A DNA stretch of 21,531 nt. Source: an uncultured Bacilli bacterium (GTDB taxonomy: Bacteria > Bacillota_I > Bacilli_A > RF39 > UBA660). This document shows, piece by piece, positions 8,365-14,424 of the stretch; positions within the stretch are counted from its first letter, which is position 1; every line of letters starts with the position of its first letter. The DNA lies in the NCBI GenBank assembly GCA_947629195.1, contig CANRCS010000007.1, positions 1 through 21,531 on the forward strand. Reading direction: 5' to 3'. Both the position numbers and the translations under genes were made by a program. Below the pieces are notes generated by a model, which was given only the letters and a program-made list of their open reading frames with translations, was not told the origin of the DNA and made no database searches.

Positions 8365-8994
8365 CTACTTTAAAATTTCATCTATTTCTAAACTAATATT
8401 TCCAATATAATATCTATTTTGAGATTCTTTCCCTGCAGTTTTATTTACCCATAGACGAAGCTCAAATTCTTTTGAATATCTAGGTTGTAATTTTTCAGTA
8501 ATCAATATTTGATCATCTAAATCTTCAATTGTTCCTGTTTTTACTATTTCATTTGTGGATTTATCTACAAGTGAATAACTAATTTTGTCATTGTCTAGTC
8601 TTTTACTAGGTAAATCAATATTAACATCTTTTCTATCAACATCTAATAATTTTAATCTGTAATTTACAGCCAATGTTCCATTATTTGTAACTCTAAATTC
8701 AAATGGTTTAAGTTCTTTTGCTTCTTCATCATCCATAGGATATGCATCCACTAACTTTATATTAGTTGAATCATTATTTATTAAATCCATCCTAACTTCC
8801 CCAACTTGAATATTATTTAAATTAGTTTGTCTACCTTTTAATATTGTAGATAATGTAAAAGTACCAGACAATATAAAAATAAGTAAACTTAAACTGTATA
8901 ATACAAGAAGTAAAATAGGTTTCTTTTTATTTTTTTCTTCATTTTCCTGTGATTCATCAATATTATTATTTTCCAAATCAAAATCTTTATCCAT
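8365..8994 (-). CDS. TasA/camelysin-like exported or membrane-anchored protein
   Basis: A 209-residue protein with an acidic, Asn-rich cytoplasmic head (1-25), one membrane helix (about 26-48), and an outer beta-rich domain beginning IQVGEVRMDL (62-71). The short helix, a polar spacer, then hydrophobic-x-G-x-hydrophobic strand is the TasA/CalY layout after a SipW-processed leader. Its outer domain resembles that of the large protein at 14425-15864: both have VG near the start, a YP or FP-x-Y patch with D-D/E-D acids, F-x-V-x-N-N-G, Y-x-hydrophobic strands and a near-terminal L-x-V/L-W. I chose ATG 8992-8994 because AGGTGGTG ends 6 bases before it; the upstream in-frame GTG codons are that ribosome-binding sequence. 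It lies between a TasA-like protein and SipW. The leader lacks an obvious small-residue cleavage motif, so it may stay anchored. Confidence 0.72.
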   Translation of the reverse strand: MDKDFDLENNNIDESQENEEKNKKKPILLLVLYSLSLLIFILSGTFTLSTILKGRQTNLNNIQVGEVRMDLINNDSTNIKLVDAYPMDDEEAKELKPFEFRVTNNGTLAVNYRLKLLDVDRKDVNIDLPSKRLDNDKISYSLVDKSTNEIVKTGTIEDLDDQILITEKLQPRYSKEFELRLWVNKTAGKESQNRYYIGNISLEIDEILK

Positions 8995-9017
8995 TTTATT
9001 CACCACCTATTGTAATA

Positions 9018-9046
9018 ATTATATAATAAAAACCTGCTTTATTCAA
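9018..9046 (-). promoter_or_regulatory. Candidate internal promoter before the second TasA-like gene and sipW
   Basis: TTGAAT (9041-9046), 17 bases, TATAAT (9018-9023) on the minus strand. The -35 lies in the loop of the hairpin at 9028-9057, so a transcript stopped there could be restarted downstream. The same TTGAAT box occurs in the promoters at 9702-9730 and 10992-11019. Confidence 0.45.
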
Positions 9047-9057
9047 TGCAAGTTTTT
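9028..9057 (-). terminator. Hairpin after the TasA-like gene (attenuator or terminator)
   Basis: On the minus strand AAAAACTTGC pairs with GCAGGTTTTT (10 pairs, one U:G) around a 10-base loop, followed by ATTATATAA. It sits between the stop of the TasA-like gene and the next gene. It would leave the abundant structural protein as a short message and lower expression of the anchor protein and SipW. Confidence 0.6.
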
Positions 9058-9067
9058 AAAATTTCTT

Positions 9068-9679
9068 TTATTGTACAGCTTTTGCGCTCATTGTAATGTC
9101 AATTGATAGGTTTTGTAATTGATTTTGTTGCCCATTATCTTGTATATATATAAAAAGTATATATGTTTTTGTTGCTTCTTCTTCATTAGCAGCACTAGAG
9201 TCTATAATTATGGATTTATTATTTGCTTTAACTGGAGTTGTAAAATCTCCATCAGTAAAATCTCCCTCACCAATTATATCGCTGGTGGAATCAACTAATT
9301 TCCATTTAATATCACTCAAAGATCCACCTTCTAGACCACTTTCATTATTAAGCTTTACCCCATTAGTTGTAAAATATATATCATATTTAGCGCCTTTTAC
9401 AGTAGTACCATAAGTATTTACTGATAGGTTTATTTGAGCAATATCTTTGTTTGCTGCATCAGTAGATATTAAAGGATCCCATACAGTAGGTTTAATATTT
9501 ATTACATTTGCCTTACTTGATTCAGCTTTTAAAGTAATACTTCCAGTTTTAATATTTTGGGAATCGGATTTAGAAGTAGAAGAAAAATATGCGAATGTTG
9601 CACCAATTGTTGCCAAAATTAAAATAGATACTCCAAGTATTGTAATCATTAAATTAAACTTATTATTAGAGTTTTTCAT
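9068..9679 (-). CDS. TasA/CalY-like secreted protein with SipW-type signal sequence
   Basis: A 203-residue exported protein. Residues 1-8 are polar/basic and 9-31 hydrophobic, ending ATIGATFAYFSS, the small-residue and aromatic ending seen in SipW-dependent leaders. This is followed by DSQNIKTGSITLKAE (39-53), matching the first strand of the TasA/camelysin fold (F/I-x-x-G-x-hydrophobic-x-hydrophobic). The rest is beta-rich, polar and free of cysteine. Relatives form biofilm matrix fibres or surface proteases (camelysin); I see nothing that decides between these. AAGGAGA lies 8 bases before the ATG. It is first in an operon with a second TasA-like protein and SipW, the same functional grouping as tapA-sipW-tasA, but with different order. 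It has its own promoter and is followed by a hairpin, suggesting it is the most abundant product. Confidence 0.8.
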   Translation of the reverse strand: MKNSNNKFNLMITILGVSILILATIGATFAYFSSTSKSDSQNIKTGSITLKAESSKANVINIKPTVWDPLISTDAANKDIAQINLSVNTYGTTVKGAKYDIYFTTNGVKLNNESGLEGGSLSDIKWKLVDSTSDIIGEGDFTDGDFTTPVKANNKSIIIDSSAANEEEATKTYILFIYIQDNGQQNQLQNLSIDITMSAKAVQ

Positions 9680-9701
9680 TTTTCATTCTCCTTATATTCA
9701 A

Positions 9702-9730
9702 ATAATACCATGAATACAACTCAAATTCAA
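9702..9730 (-). promoter_or_regulatory. Promoter for the TasA-like/SipW operon
   Basis: Minus-strand TTGAAT (9725-9730), 17-base spacer, and TATTAT (9702-9707) preceded by TGG as an extended -10. The Shine-Dalgarno sequence begins only 7 bases further on, so the leader would be very short. Confidence 0.6.
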
Positions 9731-9742
9731 CACAAAAACAAA

Positions 9743-9764
9743 AAAACTCGAAAATTCGAGTTTT
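9743..9764 (-). terminator. Intrinsic terminator of tuf
   Basis: AAAACTCGAA and TTCGAGTTTT form a near-perfect palindrome immediately after the tuf stop. On the minus strand the hairpin is followed by a run of six T, then TGTTTTTG. This closes the str operon ahead of the TasA-like operon promoter. Confidence 0.85.
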
Positions 9765-9771
9765 AATTTTA

Positions 9772-10956
9772 TTATTCAATAATTTCTGAAACTACACCAG
9801 CACCAACTGTTCTACCACCTTCACGGATTGAGAATTGAGTACCGTTTTCAACAGCAATTGGAGCGATTAATTCTACAGTCATAGTTACATTATCACCAGG
9901 CATAACCATTTCTGTTCCTTCAGGAAGAGTGATTACACCAGTAACATCAGTAGTTCTGAAATAGAATTGTGGTCTGTAATTTGAGAAGAATGGAGTATGT
10001 CTTCCACCTTCTTCTTTAGAAAGTACATAAACTTCTGCTTTGAATTTTTTATGTGGATGAACACTTCCAGGTTTAGCTAATACTTGACCTCTTTCAACTT
10101 CTTCACGAGCAATACCACGTAATAATACACCAGCATTATCTCCTGCTTCAGCATAATCAAGTTGTTTTCTAAACATTTCGATACCAGTAACAACTGTTTT
10201 TTTAGTATCTTTTAAACCAACGATTTCAACTTCGTCGTTAAGTTTTAATTGACCTCTTTCAACACGACCAGTAACAACTGTACCACGTCCTGTGATAGTA
10301 AATACGTCTTCGATTGACATTAAGAAAGGTTTTTCAGTATCTCTTTCAGGTGTTGGAATCCATGTATCAACAGCTTCCATAAGTTCATCAATCTTAGAAA
10401 CCCATTGTGGATCACCTTCAAGAGCTTTAAGAGCAGAACCTCTAATGATTGGAGTATTATCTCCATCGAAGTCATATTCGTTTAATAATTCACGAATTTC
10501 CATTTCTACTAAATCTAATAATTCTTCATCATCAACCATATCACATTTGTTCATGAATACAACCATTCTTGGAACACCAACTTGACGAGCAAGTAAGATA
10601 TGTTCACGAGTTTGAGCCATAGGTCCATCTGTTGCAGCAATAACTAAGATTGCTCCATCCATTTGAGCAGCTCCTGTAATCATGTTTTTAACATAGTCAG
10701 CATGTCCAGGACAGTCAACGTGAGCATAGTGTCTAGCATCTGTACTATATTCGATGTGAGCAGTATTAATTGTAATACCTCTTTCTCTTTCTTCTGGTGC
10801 TTTATCGATATTATCGAATTCTACTTTTTCGTTTCCGTTTTTACCTGCTAAACATTTAGAAATTGCAGCAGTTAAAGTAGTTTTACCATGGTCAACGTGT
10901 CCAATTGTACCAACGTTAACATGTGGTTTTGAACGATCAAATTTTTCTTTTGCCAT
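9772..10956 (-). CDS. tuf: Elongation factor Tu
   Basis: A GTPase that delivers aminoacyl-tRNA to the ribosome. The 394-residue length is normal. Guanine-nucleotide motifs: GHVDHGKT (19-26), RGITIN (59-64), DCPGH (81-85, with the catalytic His85), NKCD (136-139) and a GSALKAL base-recognition stretch near 173. Domains 2 and 3 follow, with TGRGTVVTGRVERG and a C-terminus REGGRTVGAGVV. AAGGAGG precedes the ATG by about 10 bases. It is downstream of fusA, as in most str operons, but separated by 283 bases and with its own promoter and terminator, so it can be expressed apart from rpsL-rpsG-fusA. G+C is higher than in its neighbours, as usual for a highly expressed gene. Confidence 0.98.
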   Translation of the reverse strand: MAKEKFDRSKPHVNVGTIGHVDHGKTTLTAAISKCLAGKNGNEKVEFDNIDKAPEERERGITINTAHIEYSTDARHYAHVDCPGHADYVKNMITGAAQMDGAILVIAATDGPMAQTREHILLARQVGVPRMVVFMNKCDMVDDEELLDLVEMEIRELLNEYDFDGDNTPIIRGSALKALEGDPQWVSKIDELMEAVDTWIPTPERDTEKPFLMSIEDVFTITGRGTVVTGRVERGQLKLNDEVEIVGLKDTKKTVVTGIEMFRKQLDYAEAGDNAGVLLRGIAREEVERGQVLAKPGSVHPHKKFKAEVYVLSKEEGGRHTPFFSNYRPQFYFRTTDVTGVITLPEGTEMVMPGDNVTMTVELIAPIAVENGTQFSIREGGRTVGAGVVSEIIE

Positions 10957-10991
10957 TTTTAAATTTCCTCCTTTTTCATATTACATATATT

Positions 10992-11019
10992 ATTTTATCA
11001 AACCTTGAAAATAATTCAA
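10992..11019 (-). promoter_or_regulatory. Promoter for tuf
   Basis: TTGAAT (11014-11019), 16-base spacer, TAAAAT (10992-10997) preceded by TGA as an extended -10. The -35 lies inside an inverted repeat CTTGAA-N5-TTCAAG (11004-11020). Confidence 0.6.
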
Positions 11020-11059
11020 GAGTTTTTCAATAGTTTAAACATTTTATTATAATTATTTA

Positions 11060-11233
11060 AGTCTTTATTATCAGCGATAATAATATTTGATAAGTTCCTA
11101 GTATTAATTCTAAAATATCAATTGTATAATCACTAATTCTTGATGGTTTTGATTTTACCATTTGGTCTAAAGTAAAATATATTTTTAAACCTATTTCAGA
11201 GTTTAGATCGATATTATTAGATTCAACACTTAT
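11060..11233 (-). other. 58-codon open stretch without a start, in frame behind three fusA stops; fusA-tuf spacer
   Basis: After the fusA stop TAG come TAA and TAA in the same frame, then 58 sense codons to a TAA at 11057-11059. The inferred peptide is protein-like, with an amphipathic N-terminal half and a hydrophobic C-terminal half (ISDYTIDILELILGTYQILL), but it has no ATG, GTG or TTG at its beginning and no ribosome-binding site. The only internal ATG (11159-11161) would give 34 residues and also lacks one. It may be the remnant of a small gene or chance. The spacer also contains the hairpin TTATTATC-AGC-GATAATAA (11065-11083). I see no clear fusA terminator here. Confidence 0.3.
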
Positions 11234-11239
11234 TTATTA

Positions 11240-13312
11240 CTAATTTCCACCATTTTTCTTAATAATTTCATCAGCAATATTTTTTGGAACTTGTTCATAA
11301 TGGTCAAATACCATTGTGAAGTTTGCTCTACCTTGTGTATTAGAACGCAAACTAGTTGCATATCCAAACATTTCTGATAGTGGAACCATTGCACTTAATA
11401 ATACAGCGTTTCCTCTATTTTCTTGTCCAAGTGGTTTACCACGTCTTGCAGTAATATCACCCATTACATTACCAAAATATTCATCTGGTGTTGTAACTTC
11501 AACTTTCATTATTGGTTCTAATAATACAGGTTTACATTTATTTTTTGCTTCTTTAAGAGCTAGAGAAGCTGCAATTTTAAATGCCATTTCAGATGAGTCA
11601 ACATCATGATAAGAACCATCATATAATGTTGCCTTAACATCTATCATTGGATAACCAGCTAATACACCAGTTTCCATTGCTTCTTGTAATCCCTTATCTG
11701 TTACTGGAATATATTCACGTGGAACTACCCCACCAACGATTGCATCAACAAATTCATAACCTTTATCTGGATTTGGTTCAAACTTAATCCATACGTGTCC
11801 GTATTGTCCTCTACCACCAGATTGCTTAATATATTTACCTTCACATTCACCAACTGCAGTTAATGTTTCACGGTAAGCAACTTGTGGTTGACCAATATTA
11901 GCTTCAACACCAAATTCTCTTTTCATTCTATCAACAAGTACGTCTAAGTGTAATTCACCCATTCCTGCAATAACAGTTTGACCTGTTTCATGGTCAGTAT
12001 GAACTTTGAATGTTGGATCTTCTTCAGCTAATTTTGATAATGCAATACCCATTTTATCTTGGTCAGCTTTTGATTTTGGTTCAACAGCTAATTGGATAAC
12101 TGGTTCTGGGAATACCATTGATTCAAGAATAACTGGTTTCTTTTCATCACATAATGTATCTCCAGTTGTTGTATTTTTAAGACCAACAGCAGCAGCAATA
12201 TCTCCTGTATATACATCTGATATTTCAGTTCTGTTGTTAGCATGCATTCTTAAAATACGACCAATTCTTTCTTTTGAATTTTTTGTTGAGTTTAAGATAT
12301 ATGAACCACTTGTCATATGACCTGAATAAACTCTAAAGAATGTTAATCTACCAACATAAGGGTCAGTCATAACTTTGAATGCTAATGCACTAAATGGTTC
12401 ATTATCAGATGGATGTCTTTCAGTTTCATTTCCATTCATGTCTGTACATTTAATTGCTTCAACATCTAATGGAGATGGCATATAATCAATTACAGCATCT
12501 AGTAATAATTTTATACCTTTATTACCTAATGCAGTACCACATAATACTGGGAAGAACTCTACAGAAAGAACACCCTTTCTTATTGCTTTCTTAATCATAT
12601 CAACTGAAATTTCTTCACCATCTAAGTACTTAACCATTAAGTCATCATCAAATTCAGCAATTGCTTCAAGTAATTCATTTCTTTTTTCTTCTGCAATTGA
12701 TTTTAAATCTTCTGGTATTTCAATTTCAACTGCATTTTCTTCTTCTTTACCATCGTATTCATAAGCTTTCATTGTTACTAAATCAATAACACCTCTAAAC
12801 TCATGTTCTGCACCGATTGGCCATTCTATTGCTTTAGCATTAACTCCTAATCTATTTGCAATAGTTTCTAAACTGTATTCAAAGTTTGCCCCCATCTTAT
12901 CCATTTTATTAACAAATACGATACGTGGAACTTTAAATTCAGTTGCTTGACGCCATACTGTTTCTGTTTGTGGTTCTACACCTGCTTGTGCATCTAGTAG
13001 CGCAACTGCACCATCTAGTACACGCAAACTTCTTGAAACTTCGATTGTAAAGTCTACGTGACCTGGTGTATCAATTATATTAAATCTATAATCTTTCCAG
13101 AATGCTGTTGTAGCTGCTGAAGTGATTGTTATACCACGTTCTTGTTCTTGTTCCATCCAGTCCATTTGTGATTCACCATCATGTGTTTCACCAATTTTGT
13201 GGATTTTACCTGTATGATATAATACACGTTCAGTACAAGTAGTTTTACCAGCATCAATATGGGCCATGATTCCTATATTACGTGTTTTTTCTAATGAACT
13301 TTCACGAGCCAT
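11240..13312 (-). CDS. fusA: Elongation factor G
   Basis: The ribosomal translocase GTPase, 690 residues, normal for Firmicutes. GTP-binding motifs: AHIDAGKT (17-24), RGITITSA (59-66), DTPGHVDF (81-88) and NKMDK (135-139). Later landmarks are TGQTVIAGMGELHLD of domain III and the domain IV/V stretches GGVVPREYIP and RRGKPLG, ending in a Lys/Asn-rich tail. AGGAAGGA lies about 10 bases before the ATG. It follows rpsG by 33 bases in the str operon (rpsL-rpsG-fusA-tuf). Its TAG stop is followed at once by two further in-frame stops. Nothing suggests a paralogue or the mitochondrial-type FusB or TetM proteins. Confidence 0.98.
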   Translation of the reverse strand: MARESSLEKTRNIGIMAHIDAGKTTCTERVLYHTGKIHKIGETHDGESQMDWMEQEQERGITITSAATTAFWKDYRFNIIDTPGHVDFTIEVSRSLRVLDGAVALLDAQAGVEPQTETVWRQATEFKVPRIVFVNKMDKMGANFEYSLETIANRLGVNAKAIEWPIGAEHEFRGVIDLVTMKAYEYDGKEEENAVEIEIPEDLKSIAEEKRNELLEAIAEFDDDLMVKYLDGEEISVDMIKKAIRKGVLSVEFFPVLCGTALGNKGIKLLLDAVIDYMPSPLDVEAIKCTDMNGNETERHPSDNEPFSALAFKVMTDPYVGRLTFFRVYSGHMTSGSYILNSTKNSKERIGRILRMHANNRTEISDVYTGDIAAAVGLKNTTTGDTLCDEKKPVILESMVFPEPVIQLAVEPKSKADQDKMGIALSKLAEEDPTFKVHTDHETGQTVIAGMGELHLDVLVDRMKREFGVEANIGQPQVAYRETLTAVGECEGKYIKQSGGRGQYGHVWIKFEPNPDKGYEFVDAIVGGVVPREYIPVTDKGLQEAMETGVLAGYPMIDVKATLYDGSYHDVDSSEMAFKIAASLALKEAKNKCKPVLLEPIMKVEVTTPDEYFGNVMGDITARRGKPLGQENRGNAVLLSAMVPLSEMFGYATSLRSNTQGRANFTMVFDHYEQVPKNIADEIIKKNGGN

Positions 13313-13345
13313 AATATTCTATTCCTTCCTTTATTTATTATTATA

Positions 13346-13813
13346 TTACCAACGATAGTGAGCAAATGCTTTATTTGCTTCTGCCATCTTATGTGTATCT
13401 TCACGTTTTTTAACAGCTGCTCCTACACCATTAGAAGCATCAATTATTTCGTTTGCTAAATTTTCAGCCATTCCTTTTCCATGTCTTGCTTTAGCAGCGT
13501 TTGTTAACCATCTAAATGCCAATGCTTGACTTCTATCTGGTTTAACTTCTATAGGTACTTGATAGTTTGAACCACCAACACGTCTTGATTTAACTTCTAG
13601 TTGAGGTTTAATATTTTCCATTGCACGTTCAAATACTTCCATTGCATCTTCACCTGTTTTTTCTTTTACAGTATCAAATGCACCATATACGATTTTTTCT
13701 GCAATACCTTTTTTACCATCAAGCATTACTTGATTAATCAATTTTGTAACAATTTTAGAATTGTATATTGCATCAGGTAATACATCTCTTTTAGTTGCAC
13801 ATCTCTTACGCAT
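13346..13813 (-). CDS. rpsG: Ribosomal protein S7
   Basis: A 155-residue 30S subunit head protein that nucleates assembly on the 3' domain of 16S rRNA and contacts E-site tRNA. Family features run the whole length: KRDVLPDAIYNSK, INQVMLDGKKG, VKSRRVGGSNYQVPIEV and the C-terminus KREDTHKMAEANKAFAHYRW. The correct start is ATG 13811-13813 preceded by AAGGAGG. A longer frame beginning at TTG 13829-13831 would only translate the ribosome-binding sequence (Met-Glu-Gly-Gly-Asn-Ile). The ribosome-binding region through the start codon is the same as that of rpsL over at least 17 bases. It lies second in the str operon. Confidence 0.98.
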   Translation of the reverse strand: MRKRCATKRDVLPDAIYNSKIVTKLINQVMLDGKKGIAEKIVYGAFDTVKEKTGEDAMEVFERAMENIKPQLEVKSRRVGGSNYQVPIEVKPDRSQALAFRWLTNAAKARHGKGMAENLANEIIDASNGVGAAVKKREDTHKMAEANKAFAHYRW

Positions 13814-13857
13814 TATATTTCCTCCTTCCAATGTAATATTTATATAATTAATTTATT

Positions 13858-14271
13858 TTATTTTTTAGGTTTTTTAGCACCATATTTACTACGTCCTTGT
13901 TTACGGTCTTGAACTCCTTGAGTATCCATAGTACCACGAATAATGTGATAACGAACCCCAATAAGGTCTTTAACACGTCCTCCACGAATTAATACAGCAC
14001 TATGTTCTTGTAAGTTATGTCCTTCACCTGGTATATAAGCAGTTACTTCCATACCATTACTTAAACGAACACGAGCATATTTACGTAATGCTGAGTTTGG
14101 TTTCTTTGGTGTCATTGTACCAACACGAGTACAAACTCCACGTTTTTGTGGTGAATTAACTTCATTAGTTACTCTTTTTAAACTATTAAGTCTTATACCT
14201 AATACAGGTGATTTACTTTTCTTAGTTTTACTTTGTCTTCTTTTTCTAACTAATTGATTAATTGTAGGCAT
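13858..14271 (-). CDS. rpsL: Ribosomal protein S12, with Ile replacing the usual Pro in the decoding loop
   Basis: A 137-residue decoding-centre protein of the 30S subunit. It has the Gram-positive form with a longer linker between LVRKRRQSK and SPQKRGVCTRV. The two loops near the A site are clear: TPKKPNSALRK (54-64), with the lysines whose loss gives streptomycin resistance intact, and GGRVKDLIGVRYH (97-109). In nearly all S12 proteins I know the second loop reads K-D-L-P-G-V; here codon ATT at 13960-13962 makes residue 104 Ile. The Asp before it (the RimO methylthiolation site where that enzyme exists) is kept. I chose ATG 14269-14271 with AAGGAGG upstream; a longer frame to 14301 only reads through the leader. 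First gene of the str operon. Confidence 0.98.
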   Translation of the reverse strand: MPTINQLVRKRRQSKTKKSKSPVLGIRLNSLKRVTNEVNSPQKRGVCTRVGTMTPKKPNSALRKYARVRLSNGMEVTAYIPGEGHNLQEHSAVLIRGGRVKDLIGVRYHIIRGTMDTQGVQDRKQGRSKYGAKKPKK

Positions 14272-14326
14272 TATATTTCCTCCTTCCCTCTTAACACACA
14301 TCCTGGTGTTTCACAGTTTGTATAAA

Positions 14327-14355
14327 TATAAGTCTTGCTTATAGCAAAACTTATA
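14327..14355 (-). promoter_or_regulatory. Hairpin in the 5' leader of the rpsL mRNA
   Basis: On the minus strand TATAAGTTTTGCT pairs with AGCAAGACTTATA around a 3-base loop: 13 pairs including one U:G. It begins about 10 bases after the expected transcription start and about 55 bases before the rpsL start codon. It has no U-tail on the transcript side, so it is not a plain terminator; a stabilising or autoregulatory element is possible. Confidence 0.55.
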
Positions 14356-14370
14356 AATTTATGCAAAAAT

Positions 14371-14399
14371 ATAATATCACTTTATTATATGCGTGTCAA
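14371..14399 (-). promoter_or_regulatory. Promoter of the str operon
   Basis: TTGACA (14394-14399), 17-base spacer and TATTAT (14371-14376) preceded by TGA (extended -10). This near-ideal sigma-A promoter lies 26 bases beyond the stop of the surface-protein gene, with no strong terminator between. Confidence 0.85.
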
Positions 14400-14424
14400 C
14401 AATAATTATTAAATTTTGAGGGCA

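Noticed and set aside
12006..12320. Long plus-strand open frames opposite fusA, tuf, eno and other genes.
   Set aside because: They lie antisense to strongly conserved genes, have no ribosome-binding sites, and their composition mirrors the real frame.
14281..14301. Longer rpsL starting upstream with about ten extra residues.
   Set aside because: The extra codons are the leader and Shine-Dalgarno sequence; S12 begins M-P-T-I-N-Q-L at 14271. The same reasoning moved the rpsG start from 13831 to 13813.
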